In this document: one piece after another, positions 9,638-19,929 of the stretch
How positions within the stretch are numbered: the first letter of the stretch is position 1
Layout: the number at the start of each line of letters is the position of its first letter
Source of the DNA: Silene noctiflora
Lineage: Eukaryota; Streptophyta; Magnoliopsida; Caryophyllales; Caryophyllaceae
Length of the DNA stretch: 20,952 nucleotides
Direction of reading: 5' to 3'
NCBI GenBank assembly: GCA_009801015.1
Contig: VHZZ01018064.1
Location: 16,306 to 37,257, forward strand
Made by a program: the position numbers and the translations under genes
The notes under the pieces: model-generated
The model's input: the letters and a program-made list of their open reading frames with translations, nothing else
Database searches by the model: none
Told to the model about the DNA's origin: nothing

Positions 9638-10284
9638 GAACATGAAGCATGTAATTATCGTGTTTTAACTTGAAACATTTCACTAAGCAGTTTATAATCA
9701 CTTTTTCACAAAAACAAAACAACGTTACTGCTTCTCCTTCTATTCCTATCAATCCAAGGCTTGAGTTCGTCACTTTTGGGGTTTTTTACATTGTTGCGTT
9801 CATAATCGCCAGGGTAAGTTATTTGGCTTAGTATTTTATGGTTTTGGTTTAGATTGATGAAACCCTAATTGGATGATTTAGGGATTTTTGTGTATTAGCT
9901 TTTATATTCAGTTTATTGATTGATTGTTATAATTTTAGGAGAAGATTTTGTAAAGGAAGCCTTCTAGACATTTTATTGTATCGCGTGGATTGCTATTCAA
10001 GTAGGGTTTTCCCTACTCAGTTTTTTGTATAACAGTATGAATGAGATGTGATGGTCTTTATGGTTATTATGTGATTGAGTTATAATGGTGATATTATGTT
10101 GTTATTGTGAGCCATTTCGAGAGATGTTCTCACCCCCATTGTTCCCCTCTTGTGTTTCTCGACACAAGGGGGATGTGCACATTAATAGACTTGGGTTTGT
10201 TCATTGCGATGAGCGGGGATTTTTGTGGTAAGGTTGCGGTCCCCACTGGCGGTGTGGATTACCTGTTGCGATGGGTAATCTGGT

Positions 10285-10312
10285 AGGGCTACATACCTTG
10301 GTGTGTAGTCGG
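10285..10312 (+). other. Conserved mid-LTR hairpin, element B copy
   Basis: CTACATACCTTGGTGTGTAG forms an 8-bp stem with one G-U pair in RNA and a CTTG loop, flanked by GGG and TCGGT exactly as in A. Confidence 0.65.
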
Positions 10313-10613
10313 TTCTAGTTACTATGGAGTTGTAGATGATGGTTACATTTACTGTGGATGTTTATACTTTATTGTTATGTTGTATTGTTATATAGTTGGC
10401 TGACCCCTTTATGTTTTCAAAACTGTGTTGATCCATTCGGGGATGGTGAGCAGTTGGCTTAGCAGGTGATCATGGATGTTAATGTTGCTGCGGAGTTTGG
10501 CAGGGCTGAGTCGTCACCATTTGTAGTCTAGCTTCTGCCGGATACTATCTCTACTTTTATCACCTTTTTGGATTTTGGAGTTTTATTGTACTTTTGAGAA
10601 TTGTAACCTGTTA

Positions 10614-10619
10614 AATAAA
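10614..10619 (+). terminator. Possible polyadenylation signal in LTR B
   Basis: AATAAA lies about 105 bp before the LTR end. The equivalent part of the 3' LTR is missing because of element D, so this is position-based only. Confidence 0.35.
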
Positions 10620-10726
10620 TTATGGTTTCTATGATGTGCACTACTTCGAGAGACCGAGATGGTAGCACCCCTATATATTGAGGTAGTCCTTAGTAAGGTA
10701 CCTTGGTGTATGGGGACGATACAAAG

Positions 10727-10738
10727 TGGTATCAGAGC
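10727..10738 (+). other. Primer-binding site of element B (initiator-Met tRNA)
   Basis: TGGTATCAGAGC, three bases after the LTR end; identical to the site in element A. Confidence 0.95.
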
Positions 10739-11454
10739 GACGATTTTGGAACCTAAAACCAATGAATCAAAATGAACATAGGGTGTCTAACTAAAATGAA
10801 CTCGGGTAGGAGTTGTTTAGAGCTACCGTAAAGACTTGGGAGACGTCCTATGGCCGCATTTTGCCTTTACAACTTAAACCGGTCACTAAGGAGTGTCAAG
10901 GGTCGTTGTATGCTTATATGTTTCATATGTATGTTGAATGTTATATTAATGAGTTGAATGGAAGATATGTGGAGTATGTGGTTATGTGTTGAGATGTTGA
11001 GTATGGCTGGACAAGTATGTGAGAATGAAGTTAGTAACATGTATAAGATATGTGTACGGTTTATGATTTATTTAAGCATAGGGGTAATTCAAACTTGGCA
11101 TGACTCGACCGAGTGAGGGGGACTCGACCGAGCCCCTGGCACTCAACCGAGTGGATAATTTGTGTTTTTGGACATAAGTTCCTGAAAGGTTTTGACTCGA
11201 CTGAGTGTGCGAGGCACTTGATCAAGTAGTGTATACTCGACCGAGTACAGTGTGTACTCGACCGAGTGCGTTTTCTGATCAGATTATGGAGTGGTTGAAC
11301 TCGACCGAGTACATTTTGGAGTCGACCGAGTTGAGTGTACTCGAACTAGTATTCCTTCACACTCAACCGAGTATCCTTTTTAGGTGGATATATGTTTTTT
11401 TTTAGCCGTAGGCTATCCATGTGCTTATGATAGTTTCTCTTATATAGTTTAAAT
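10739..11454 (+). other. Element B untranslated leader
   Basis: This is non-coding sequence between the primer site and the gag start. The first 60-70 bases match A's leader. The second half carries palindrome array 6. Short frames here (for example 11205-11405) only read through the palindromes and are not genes. Confidence 0.8.
11103..11372. repeat. Palindrome array 6 (leader of element B)
   Basis: Units start at 11103, 11122, 11141, 11195, 11216 (ACTTGATCAAGT), 11235, 11256, 11299, 11320, 11339 (decayed) and 11361. Most spacings are 19, 21 or 22 bp, with two larger gaps. This array is downstream of the promoter, so it would be transcribed and could form serial short hairpins in the RNA. 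Confidence 0.92.
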
Positions 11455-12522
11455 ATGCCTCCCAAAATATTTGCTGCATATATGAGGGCTGCTAAGATGA
11501 GTGTTGAGGAGATTGCTCACATGATAGAGCATCAGGAGGCTCTCAAGAGTGTAGGAAAGGCTAAGGAGGTGGTTATGGATACTAGAAAGATGAGCACCAC
11601 CATCTCTCGCTTCAACCCTATGACCTATGAGGGCATAGGAGCGCCGAATTTGCTTGACAACTGGCATAGGGAGATGGAGAGTGTGTTGGAGGTAGTGAAC
11701 TGTACGGAAGAGATGAAGGTAGAACAAGCTGCATTCTACCTGAGGGATGAGGCTGGAGTATGGTGGAATAGGGAGAGGGAAGCTGCGAGGGAGTTCTACA
11801 AAAGCCTCGGGGAACCTGCTATTCCTTGGGCTGAGTTCAAGAAAGTTATGAGGCACGAGTTTATTTTGGAGCACATCCGTAACAAGCTAAAGGTGGAGTT
11901 CAATTCTTTCCGCATGTCCGGGAGCATGACTGTAATGGAGTATTATCGCAATTTTAAAGAGCTGGCACGCTACGTGGATGACACAGAGCTGAATCAGTTG
12001 AGCCTGACCCTTCGCTTTGAGAAGGGGCTATCTGTGAAGATCTTAGAGAGGCTACCTGTTGTGGTCCCTATGGACTTGAAGTAGGTATATGAGAGAGCAA
12101 AAAATGTGGAGAGGTTGGTCGATATGACCAAGGAGGCTAAGGAGAAGGGTGGCGAGAAGAGGAAGGCAGATAGCGAGGGCACCAGGACTTCGGGGTTCAA
12201 AAGGGGGAACTTCAACCAGGGGAGAGTTTCCTCTAGTGGCTTTAGATTCAGTGGAGGATCGTCGTATGAATGTCGGGGTGGTAGGAGCTACAGTGGCAAC
12301 TCTGGATTGCAATGCTACAACTGTGGCGGTTCTAGCCACAAGAGGTATGAGTGTACCGGCTTCGGTGGGAATAGCTTCCAGGGGCAGCAGAGAGGTGGTT
12401 TTTCGCAAGGACCAGGGTAGAGTATGGCTAGCAACCAACCCGATGGGTCATGGCATAGCCAGGGTGGTCGAGGCAACAACAATAGCTTCAACCGCAACAA
12501 CGGTGGAGCTTATCAGCAGTAG
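11455..12522 (+). pseudogene. gag: Element B gag (capsid and CCHC zinc knuckle), interrupted
   Basis: The ATG at 11455 opens MPPKIFAAYMRAAKMSVEEI. The capsid-like domain spans about residues 45-200, with ISRFNPMTYEGIGAPNLLDN, AAFYLRDEAGVWWNRE, FKKVMRHEFI and YYRNFKELARY. These are typical of plant Ty3-gypsy gag. A TAG at 12082-12084 interrupts the frame. The same frame then continues through a basic, Gly/Ser-rich stretch to one CCHC knuckle ([14 protein letters not shown], 12313-12354), which would bind the genomic RNA. A second TAG lies at 12418-12420 and the frame ends at 12520-12525 (TAG TAA). Protease follows in a frame one base ahead. Tekay gag and pol are normally one continuous frame as I know the family, so this shift is probably damage rather than programmed. 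Confidence 0.88.
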
Positions 12523-12526
12523 TAAA

Positions 12527-15500
12527 GTGAATCAAAATTCTACTGCTAAGTCTACTGCATCGGCTACCACGATGCATGGTGGAGGTCAGAAGAACAGCGG
12601 CAAGCTATTTATGATGGATAAACAGGCAGCGAAGGATGATGTCCAGATGGTTACCGATACTTTTGTTATCAATAATACTCCTTCTTTCGTTGTGTTTGAT
12701 TCGGGGACAACGCACTCTTTCGTGTCTAGGAGTCATGCAAGGTCTATGGCTTTAGGGGAGTATGAGTCTATAAGGGAAGAGGTCTTTAAACCGTCGGGCG
12801 AGTCTGTATCATGTGGGAGGTTGTATAAGGGGGTGTCTATGGTTGTTGGACAAGTAAACTTTCCGATTGATTTATTTGAGTTTCCTATGGATAGGTTTGA
12901 GGTTATAGTCGGGATGGATTGGTTGGGGAAGTATAGTGCTACCATAAACTGTCACCAGAAAAAGGTCACTTTAAAAGAGCCTAAGCGAGTTAGTGTGTCT
13001 TACCGTGAGTTTGTGGTCAAACCCAAAGTCAAGATTATTGCAGCAGTGACTTTGAGGTCGTACCTGAGAAAGGTTTATCCTATGATCCTTTGCCACGTGA
13101 AGGACACTAGGATAGAGGAGTCATCAACTTTGGAGATACCAGTGGTGGGTGAGTTTGGGGATGTCTTTCCAGATGAGATACCAGGGTTATCACCGCAGCA
13201 AGATATCGACTTCAGTGTTGAGTTGAAGGCAGGGAAAGGACCTATCTCTAATGCCCTATACCGCATGGGTCCTAAGGAGTTAGAGGAGTTGAAGAAACAG
13301 TTGATTAAATTACTCGATAAGGGGTACATTAGACCTAGTGTACCGCCTTGGGGTGATCCATTTTTGTTTGTGAAGAAGAAGGATGGCAGCTTGAGATTGT
13401 GTATCGATTACAGGGAGTTGAATCATGTAACGATGAAGAACAGGTATCCTTTGCCGAGGATTAATGACCTTTTTTATCAGTTGAGTGGGGCCAGAGTGTT
13501 TTCTAAGATCTATCTAAGGTCGGGGTACCATCAGCTGAGGATTCGGGATGAAGACATACCAAAGACAACTTTTCGATCGAGGTATGGCCACTATAAGTAT
13601 GTGGCGATGCGGTTTGGTTTGACTAATGCACCGGCAGTGTTCATGGATTTGATGAACCGGGTTTTAAGCTAGTTCTTAGATCGGTTTGTGGTAGTATTCC
13701 TTGATGATATCGTAGTCTATTCCAAGACTAAGGACGAGCACGAGAAGGATCTAAGACTGGTATTGCAAACCTTGCGCGATAACCAATTGTATGCTAAGTT
13801 ATTCAAGTGTGAGTTCTGGTTGGAGAAGGTGGCTTTTCTGGGCCATGTGATTTTCAAGGATGGGGTAGCTATGGATCCTACCAAGATTGAGGCGGTGTCA
13901 AACTGGGAAGCACCAAAGAATGTGGCTGAGATTTGGAGTTTCTTGGGTCTAGCTGGGTATTACAAGAGGTTCACGAAAGACTTTTCAAGGATACCTAGGC
14001 CGATGACAGCATTGATGAGAAAGAAAAACAGATTTCGTTGGGATGAGAGTTGTGAGACGGCGTTCCAAACCTTAAAGGAGCGTTTGACTACAGCTCCCGT
14101 CTTAGCTTTTCTAGAGGGGAGTGAGAACTTTGAAGTATACACAGATGCTTTTAGGCAATAGAAGACTTATGAGGAGAACTACCCTACTCACGATTTGGAG
14201 TTGGGTGCTGTGGTTTTTTCTTTGAAGATTTTGAGAAACTATCTTTATGGAGCGACTTTTAAGGTGTTCTCAGATAACAAAAGTTTGAAGTACATCTACA
14301 CCCCGAAGGAGCTGATTATGCAGCAGAGAAGGTGGATAGAGTTGATTGGTGATTATGACATGGAGATTATCTACCATGAAGGGAAGGCTAATGTTGTTGC
14401 TGATGCATTGAGTAGGAAGAGTGTGCATTTCTTATGCACTGCCATGTCTCTAATGTGACTGAAGGATGAGGTGAATGGGATAGGGATCCATATGATTCAG
14501 AGAGGGGATGCTCTTGGGGATTTGACAGTGGAACCTGAACTTTATGATGAGATCAAGAGTAAGCAAACTGATGAGCCTAAGATTCGAGAGTAGAGAGATG
14601 GGGTAGAAAAGGGGACAGTTTCGAGGTTTTCGGTCCATGCTGATGGGAGTGTTCGATTTGATGGGAGATGGTGTGTACCTAGTCATGTGGAGCTAGAAAA
14701 GATGATCATGACTGAGGCTCATTGCACTCTCTAGTTAGTGCATCCGGGTGGTGATAAACTTTAGAAGGATCTTAAGAAGACTTTTTGGTGGCCTAGGATG
14801 AAAAGGGAGATAGCTGAGTTCGTGGCTAGATGTTTGACTTGTCAAAGTGTCAAAGGCGAGCAGCAAAGACCGCAAGGTAAGATTCAGTCTCTTGAGGTAC
14901 CTGAGTGGAAGTTGGAATCTATCTCTATGGATTTTATTGTGGGTTTACCGAGGACTCAGCAGGGAAAAACTATGATTTGGGTAATCGTGGATCGACTGAC
15001 GAAGTCGGATCATTTTATTCCAATGAAAGATACTTGGAGTTATCTGCAGTTAGCCAATGGGTACAGGAAGAATGTGGTCAGATTACATGATGTACCGAAA
15101 GACATTGTGTGAAATCGGGATACGCGGTTTATATCTCGGATTTGGCAAGAGTTACAGGAGTTGATAGGACCTACTTTGAAGATGAGTATGGCTTTTCATC
15201 CTACGACAGATGGGCAGACTGAGAGGACCATCAATAACTTGGAGGATATGTTGAGGGCTTGTGTGATGGAGTTCGGCGGTAGTTGGGAAGAAAAGCTAGA
15301 CTTGATTGAATTTTCCTATAATAATAGTTTTCACACCAGTATTGGCATGACACCTTTCGAGGCTTTGTATGGTAGAAGGTCTAGGAGTCCGATATGTTGG
15401 GCTGATAATGCTAAAGCTGTGATTTTAGGACCACAGATGGTCCGGGTTATGATTGAGCAGGTACGGTTGATCAGGAAGAAGATGAAAGCAGCTCAGGATC

Positions 15501-16021
15501 GGCAAAAGTGCTATACCGATTTGCATCGCAGGGACATCGAGTTTCAGGTGGGTGACAAAGTTCTTTTGAAAGTGTCACCTATGCGTAGGGTGATGCGTTT
15601 TGGCAAGAGGAGTAATTTTAGCCAGAAGTTTATAGGACCTTATGAAATCTTGGATCGGATTGGTAAGATGGCTTACCGATTGGCGTTGCCACCAGCTTTG
15701 GACCGTGTGCATAATGTTTTCCATGTGTCTCAACTCCGGAAGTATGTGAGTGATCCTTCTCATATGATATAAGTTGAGAACATTGAGTAGGATGAGTCTT
15801 TGACCTATATGGAACTACCAAAGGAGATCTTGGACCGTAAGGTGCGCAAGACTAAGAATGGTGAGGCGGTGTTGCTGAAAGTGTTGTGGACCAATCACAA
15901 TGTCGAGGAAGCAACATGAGAAGCAGAGGAGGTGATGAAGGAGCGATATCCACATCTTTTTTATCAGGTATGTCTGGTTACGGGGACGAAACCTTGTTCT
16001 TTTAAGGGGGGTAGAAGATGA
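12527..16021 (+). pseudogene. pol: Element B pol: protease, RT, RNase H, integrase, chromodomain; broken
   Basis: The domains are colinear in one frame. Protease has FDSGTTHSF (Asp codon 12698-12700). RT has [17 protein letters not shown], then [11 protein letters not shown], where the usual catalytic Asp of motif A is Tyr (13511-13513), and [10 protein letters not shown] with its Asp pair kept. RNase H runs from YTDAF to VADALSR and lacks about 20 residues after the first Asp compared with relatives, near 14150. Integrase keeps its His/Cys finger (HPGG, CLTCQ) and SMDFIVGLPR. Its second catalytic Asp is Asn (15113-15115), while QTER keeps the Glu. A chromodomain-like tail (EILDRKVRKTKNGEAVLLKV, then YPHLF) would target chromatin. 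Stops lie at 13670, 14159, 14456, 14591, 14732, 14762, 15110, 15770, 15788 and 15917. The final stop is at 16019-16021. Confidence 0.93.
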
Positions 16022-16163
16022 TCGCGTGTGTTTTTAGGTCTGTTTTGGGCCAGTTTTGAGTATGTTTTAGGGTGGTTGATCACGATTTTGGCATGGTTCG
16101 TTTATGTTTTGGGTATGTTTCGGTTTTGGTCAGTGTTGGTGTTGTTTTTACATGTATGGGTTT

Positions 16164-16202
16164 GAACTTCGGGGACGAAGTTCTTTTTTAAGGATGGAAG
16201 AC
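16164..16202 (+). other. Hairpin and polypurine tract of element B
   Basis: GAACTTCGGGGACGAAGTTC (16164-16183) is an 8-bp stem with a 4-base loop. The purine-rich AAGGATGGAAGAC then abuts the 3' LTR start at 16203. Tekay elements commonly have this arrangement as I know it. A purine-rich AAGGGGGG also occurs near 16003-16010, inside the end of pol. Confidence 0.8.
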
Positions 16203-16910
16203 TGGAGTACATCAGATTTCTGGTCTTAGGCTAATCGGTCGAGTATGGGGTACTCGACCGAGTAGCTGGTGTTGGTGTTCTGTCAGGCTTCTGGTTGTTG
16301 TCCACTTGAGCGAGTAGGTTAGTACTCGGTCGAGTTCGGCGTACTTGATCGAGTGTGAGGCACTCGGTCGTGTGTTACTTACTCGATCGAGTGTCTTGTA
16401 CTCGACCGAGTGTCCGGTTCGTTACGGGTTTTTCCGCGGTTTGATATAAATAGAACGGGAAGCATGTAATTTTCGTGTTTTAACTTAAAACATTTCACTA
16501 AGCAGTTTCTAATCAATTTTTCACAAAAACAAAAAAAAATGTTACTGCTTCTCGTTCTATTCCTATCAATCCAAGGCTTGAGTTCGTTACTTTGGGGGAT
16601 TTTTACATCGTTGAATTCATAATCGTCAGGGTATGTTATTTGGCTTAGTATTTTATGGTTTTGGTTTAGATTGATAAAACCCTAATTGGATGATTTAGGG
16701 GTTTTTGGGGATTAGCTTTGATATTCAGTTTATTGATTGATTGCTATAATTCTAGGAGAAGATTTTGTAGAGGAAGCCTTCTAGACATTTTGCTCTATCG
16801 CGTGGATTTCTATTCAGGTATGGTTTTCCCTACTCAATTAGTTGTATAACAGTATGAATGTGATGTGATGGTCTTTATGGTTATTATGTGATTGAGTTAC
16901 GATGGTGATT
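16203..16910 (+). repeat. Element B 3' LTR, first 708 bases, cut by element D
   Basis: This is colinear with 9388 to about 10092. Similarity stops abruptly after TGGTGAT at 16910, where D's LTR end begins. About half of the LTR is therefore displaced beyond the window. Confidence 0.9.
16233..16411. repeat. Palindrome array 7 (3' LTR of element B)
   Basis: Units start at 16233, 16252, 16304, 16324, 16343, 16362, 16381 and 16400. The spacing matches array 5 unit for unit, with changed bases in several units. The TATAAATA box lies at 16445-16452. Confidence 0.92.
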
Positions 16911-17804
16911 GGCAGGCTAATCGTATACCTACCAAAGATAAACAACGGTCTCTAATTAATATAGCTTGGGAAGTCAGGATCGTATCCACAGGGAGACTAA
17001 AAGTGTTCTACTTGCTAACTAAAGTCCGTCTTGGTAACAAATCAGGGGTTGTTTTGATTGTTTGCTAAACTAAGAGTAGTGAAGGAAAGAGAAATAAGGG
17101 AAAAGAAAAGAGTATAAAAATATATGGATAAGGGAACTAGGATTGTCGGTTCATCATGAATGTCTAACCGTCAAGTCTAGGTCACAGGTCGGTCGCAAAT
17201 ATCAGTCTAAAGAGTAATGAAAAGGTCCTCTTGGATCTCTAATCACTCAAGAAAGCTTCTAACGGGCTCTCGCAACTTATTAGGGCACTCTAATGTTTGT
17301 AGAAGGTCTAACTCTCACCAAGCTTTCGATCTTAGGTCGGAGTTTACCGGTTCAATTAATCAATCATGCGCATTAACTGACTAATCATGATATGATGCTA
17401 TAATTAACAACAAAGACAAAATATAATTGATCAAACGAAAACCCAATTAAAAACCGTCATAAATCCATGGCTCCCCTAAATCCTAGTAAATAAATTAGCT
17501 ACGCATAATGAGATTAACAACAATAACGATAATAAAGATAATAAGAGATGAATTCATGATAAATAAATGGTTAAAGGAATTAAACATAAAACTAAGGATG
17601 ATAGAGATAAAATAGAGAATAAGCAATAATAATAATAATAGCGAAAGAACAAGAATCAATTAAATTACCGATAATCCGGAGGAGTAGTGAAGAGAGAATA
17701 CAAAGTTTAGATCTAAAAGTTTTGAGATGTTTTTTTACGTAAAAGTGTTTTTTTAGCAGCCAAAGGTAGAATAAGAGATAACCTAATGAAATAAAATTAC
17801 AAGC

Positions 17805-17812
17805 TTTAAATA
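17805..17812 (-). promoter_or_regulatory. TATA-like box of LTR D
   Basis: The minus strand reads TATTTAAA, about 72 bp downstream (transcription sense) of the palindrome array. It is a weak match, called mainly on position. Confidence 0.4.
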
Positions 17813-17884
17813 CTAAGTCCAAATAATAGAATAATTATGTAGGTAGTAGGCCCAAAAGACGAGCTGAGTCACGACCAACATGTC

Positions 17885-18141
17885 TGTCGATCGACCAAAA
17901 CAGACATGTCGATCGACAGAAAAAACATGTCTATCGACACAATTAGCATGTCTATCGACACAATTCAGCAACTTCCAAACGCCACCTTCCTGTGTCGAAC
18001 GTCATTGTCGATCGACACACTTGACCTCCGTCGATAGACAAAGAGAAAAACCTTCAATGTTTGATTGAGTCTGTGTCTAGTGGCAATGTCTAACGACATA
18101 TAACCCCCTGTCTATCAACAATAGCATCAAGTCGATAGGCA
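17885..18141. repeat. Palindrome array 8 (U3 of element D, TGTCKATCGACA type)
   Basis: Units start at 17885 (TGTCGATCGACC), 17907 (TGTCGATCGACA, perfect), 17928, 17949 (both TGTCTATCGACA), 18006 (perfect), 18029, 18087, 18109 and 18130 (decayed). Local spacings are 22, 21, 21; 23; 22, 21 bp. A damaged unit lies near 17991. Confidence 0.9.
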
Positions 18142-18379
18142 ACATGTATAAAACTCCATTTCTTGTTCACCTAAGCTCGTCTAAATACCTCTAAGCTTCT
18201 CTCTTATTCCATTACCGAACGGATTTGGCTTCTCAATGCAAAGATGAGTCTCAAAACTGCAGGAGACATGAAACACACCCAAATAGCAAATACAGGAGGA
18301 AATAGAATGAAATGGTCATATAAGCTCATAGAAATGCGTGCCAAACAAATGAATAAAAACATCTAAAAGGCATGCATCA

Positions 18380-18393
18380 AACCTCCCCAAACC
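18380..18393 (-). other. Polypurine tract of element D
   Basis: The minus strand reads GGTTTGGGGAGGTT directly before the inferred LTR start. Upstream (to about 18420) is GGGGACAAGCAAGTGTTT, the type of sequence found at this place in Athila/Tat elements. Confidence 0.6.
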
Positions 18394-19929
18394 AAACACT
18401 TGCTTGTCCCCAAGCAAGCAACAAATAAGAGAGAAAAGAAGACTAATGGAGCGGCATATAACTCAGAGCTAGCTATACAAAAGACTCGTCAAACAATTTT
18501 GATGCAAAAGTAATACGCATGCTTAGGAATAAATTCCAAAGCAATAAAGTACAAAATTTCAAATTCAAACAAGTTAAATCAATGATCAAAACTACCAAAC
18601 CATTAACCTTGCAAGACCATCTATGTCGGACTCTCACGGGTCGCTCATCACTCATTCAAGCACAAGGTGAGTACAAATTTTGTAAGAGAGAAGGAAAATA
18701 GCCACTCACCTAACTATAACCTACAAGAGCATGCATGCAATTTAACATGATAGATATCTCTAGCTACCGTACACATACACTCCAACCAAACAAGGTCCAA
18801 AACACATGACGAGGACTTACATATTGAATGTGAGGTGAGATAAATGGGTAAGAAGAGGCAAAATAATTTGGATATGTGGAGGTAAAAGCCAAGCTAGAAC
18901 CGATCATAACCAAAAGTAACAAATTCCACTTTTCAACCCATCGTGAAAAATTAAGCACAATGGCAATCATGGCACAAACTCACTCACAGTAACAAACACA
19001 ACTCCTCAAATAATATGAAAATGATAAAATTAGGAGTAGTAAGAGATTTTCATTTTTTTTTTTCATTTTTTTTCTCTTTTTCTTTTCACGACTTTTCTAT
19101 TCATTCTTTTTCTTTTTCACCTTCCTTCCAACACAAAATCATTCTTCATAAATTGACCACAACAAGGCTTCCAAACATACCAACAAGACTAGCTTGACAA
19201 GAGTAGGCCATATAGGAATGTAGTTGAATAAACGGGTCAAAACAAGGCAATTTTGGCTAATGTGAGGCTAATAGGGATAAAGCATAAAGGAAGGGTCGCA
19301 TCTCCACATGTATTACCACCACAAACCTGAGTGTACGCAGGCAATAAGAGACAAATTTCATGCTTATGCAGTTTGATATTACATGCCATGTAAGGAGTAC
19401 TACTCACATCCTAGATGAAATCGGTCATGAATGTGACCGATTTATTAAGCTCTATTCCTTAGAATGTTTAAATAGTTTGCCAACATATTAGGTCAAGTCT
19501 ATCTGTTCGGTAAAATCTATCAAAAACTCGTAGACTATGCAAATGATTTCTTTTTCAAAACAGAGGTATCAAAAATGCAAGGCTTAGGTGAGATAACAAG
19601 AGTATACAAGTAGTGTCATCATTGTTACATAACCAGTCCGACTCGACTAAGACACTACCTAAATGCAAACATATTTTTGTATTTTTTTGAATATTTCAAA
19701 TTTTTTTGTTTTTTTTTTATATAAACAATGCAAACAGAAATGTAGGAAACATGCATACGGATGCAAACAGACATATGTATACCCTCCTCAAACCAAATCA
19801 TACAATGCCCTCATTGTATTCATCAAACAAGAAAAACATCAAAATATAGGGGGAAAGGGATAGACAAACAAGGTGAATACAAATGAATAAAAATTAAGAA
19901 AATAAGACCCATAATAAGCGCAAAAAGGA
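18394..19929 (-). other. Non-coding 3' region of element D
   Basis: No gene is supported in about 1.5 kb. It has a strongly biased T/C-rich stretch at 19050-19125 and a T-rich run at 19680-19720 (plus strand). A second copy of the GGTTTGAGGAGGGTA-type motif (minus) lies around 19783-19797, next to an inverted repeat around ACAATG and CATTGT near 19805-19825. Confidence 0.5.

Larger units (their letters stand above)
9388..10723 (+). repeat. Element B 5' LTR (1336 bp)
   Basis: It starts TGTAATACATCAG and ends GACGATACA, three bases before the primer site. The start matches 16203 onward. It contains the palindrome array (9418-9596), TATAAATA (9630-9637), a hairpin (10285-10312), AATAAA (10614-10619) and the terminal block ACCGAGATGGTA (10653-10664), 59 bp from the LTR end. 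Confidence 0.92.
9388..16910 (+). mobile_element. Element B: inactive Tekay/Del-type chromovirus
   Basis: The order is 5' LTR (9388-10723), initiator-Met primer site (10727-10738), 715-base leader, gag, protease, RT, RNase H, integrase, C-terminal chromodomain, hairpin and polypurine tract, then the 3' LTR from 16203, cut at 16910 by element D. The domain order with integrase followed by a chromodomain defines a Ty3-gypsy chromovirus, and the motifs fit the Tekay clade. The LTRs differ at about 20 of the first 228 aligned bases by eye. With twelve nonsense codons, a gag-pol frame change and lost catalytic residues, this indicates an old, immobile copy. The 5-base flank at 9383-9387 is CTTTC; its partner would lie beyond D. 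Confidence 0.93.
16911..18379 (-). repeat. Element D 3' LTR (about 1.47 kb)
   Basis: On the minus strand it starts TGATGCATGCC just after a polypurine tract and ends CCTGCCA at the junction with B. The start is inferred from the polypurine tract, since no second LTR is in view. No gene is supported in it; short frames near 17592-17822 and 17880-18068 are chance readings. Confidence 0.6.

Noticed and set aside
11216-11227. ACTTGATCAAGT as a compensatory change that keeps the palindrome
   Set aside because: Both differences from ACTCGATCGAGT are exactly what CpG deamination on the two strands would give, so pairing need not have been selected.
12149-12526. The first 126 codons of the long plus-strand frame as the true start of pol
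   Set aside because: This part overlaps the gag zinc knuckle in another frame and has no protease-like motif; meaningful pol sequence begins only after about 12527.
12418-12546. Programmed frameshift between gag and pol in B
   Set aside because: The gag frame already has two nonsense codons and pol has ten, no slippery site with a structure was evident, and Tekay gag-pol is usually one frame. Simple decay is the better explanation.
13670-15919. Nonsense codons in B pol as a signature of C-to-T editing
   Set aside because: Several stops are explained better by transversions than by C-to-T changes, so the pattern is ordinary decay with some deamination.
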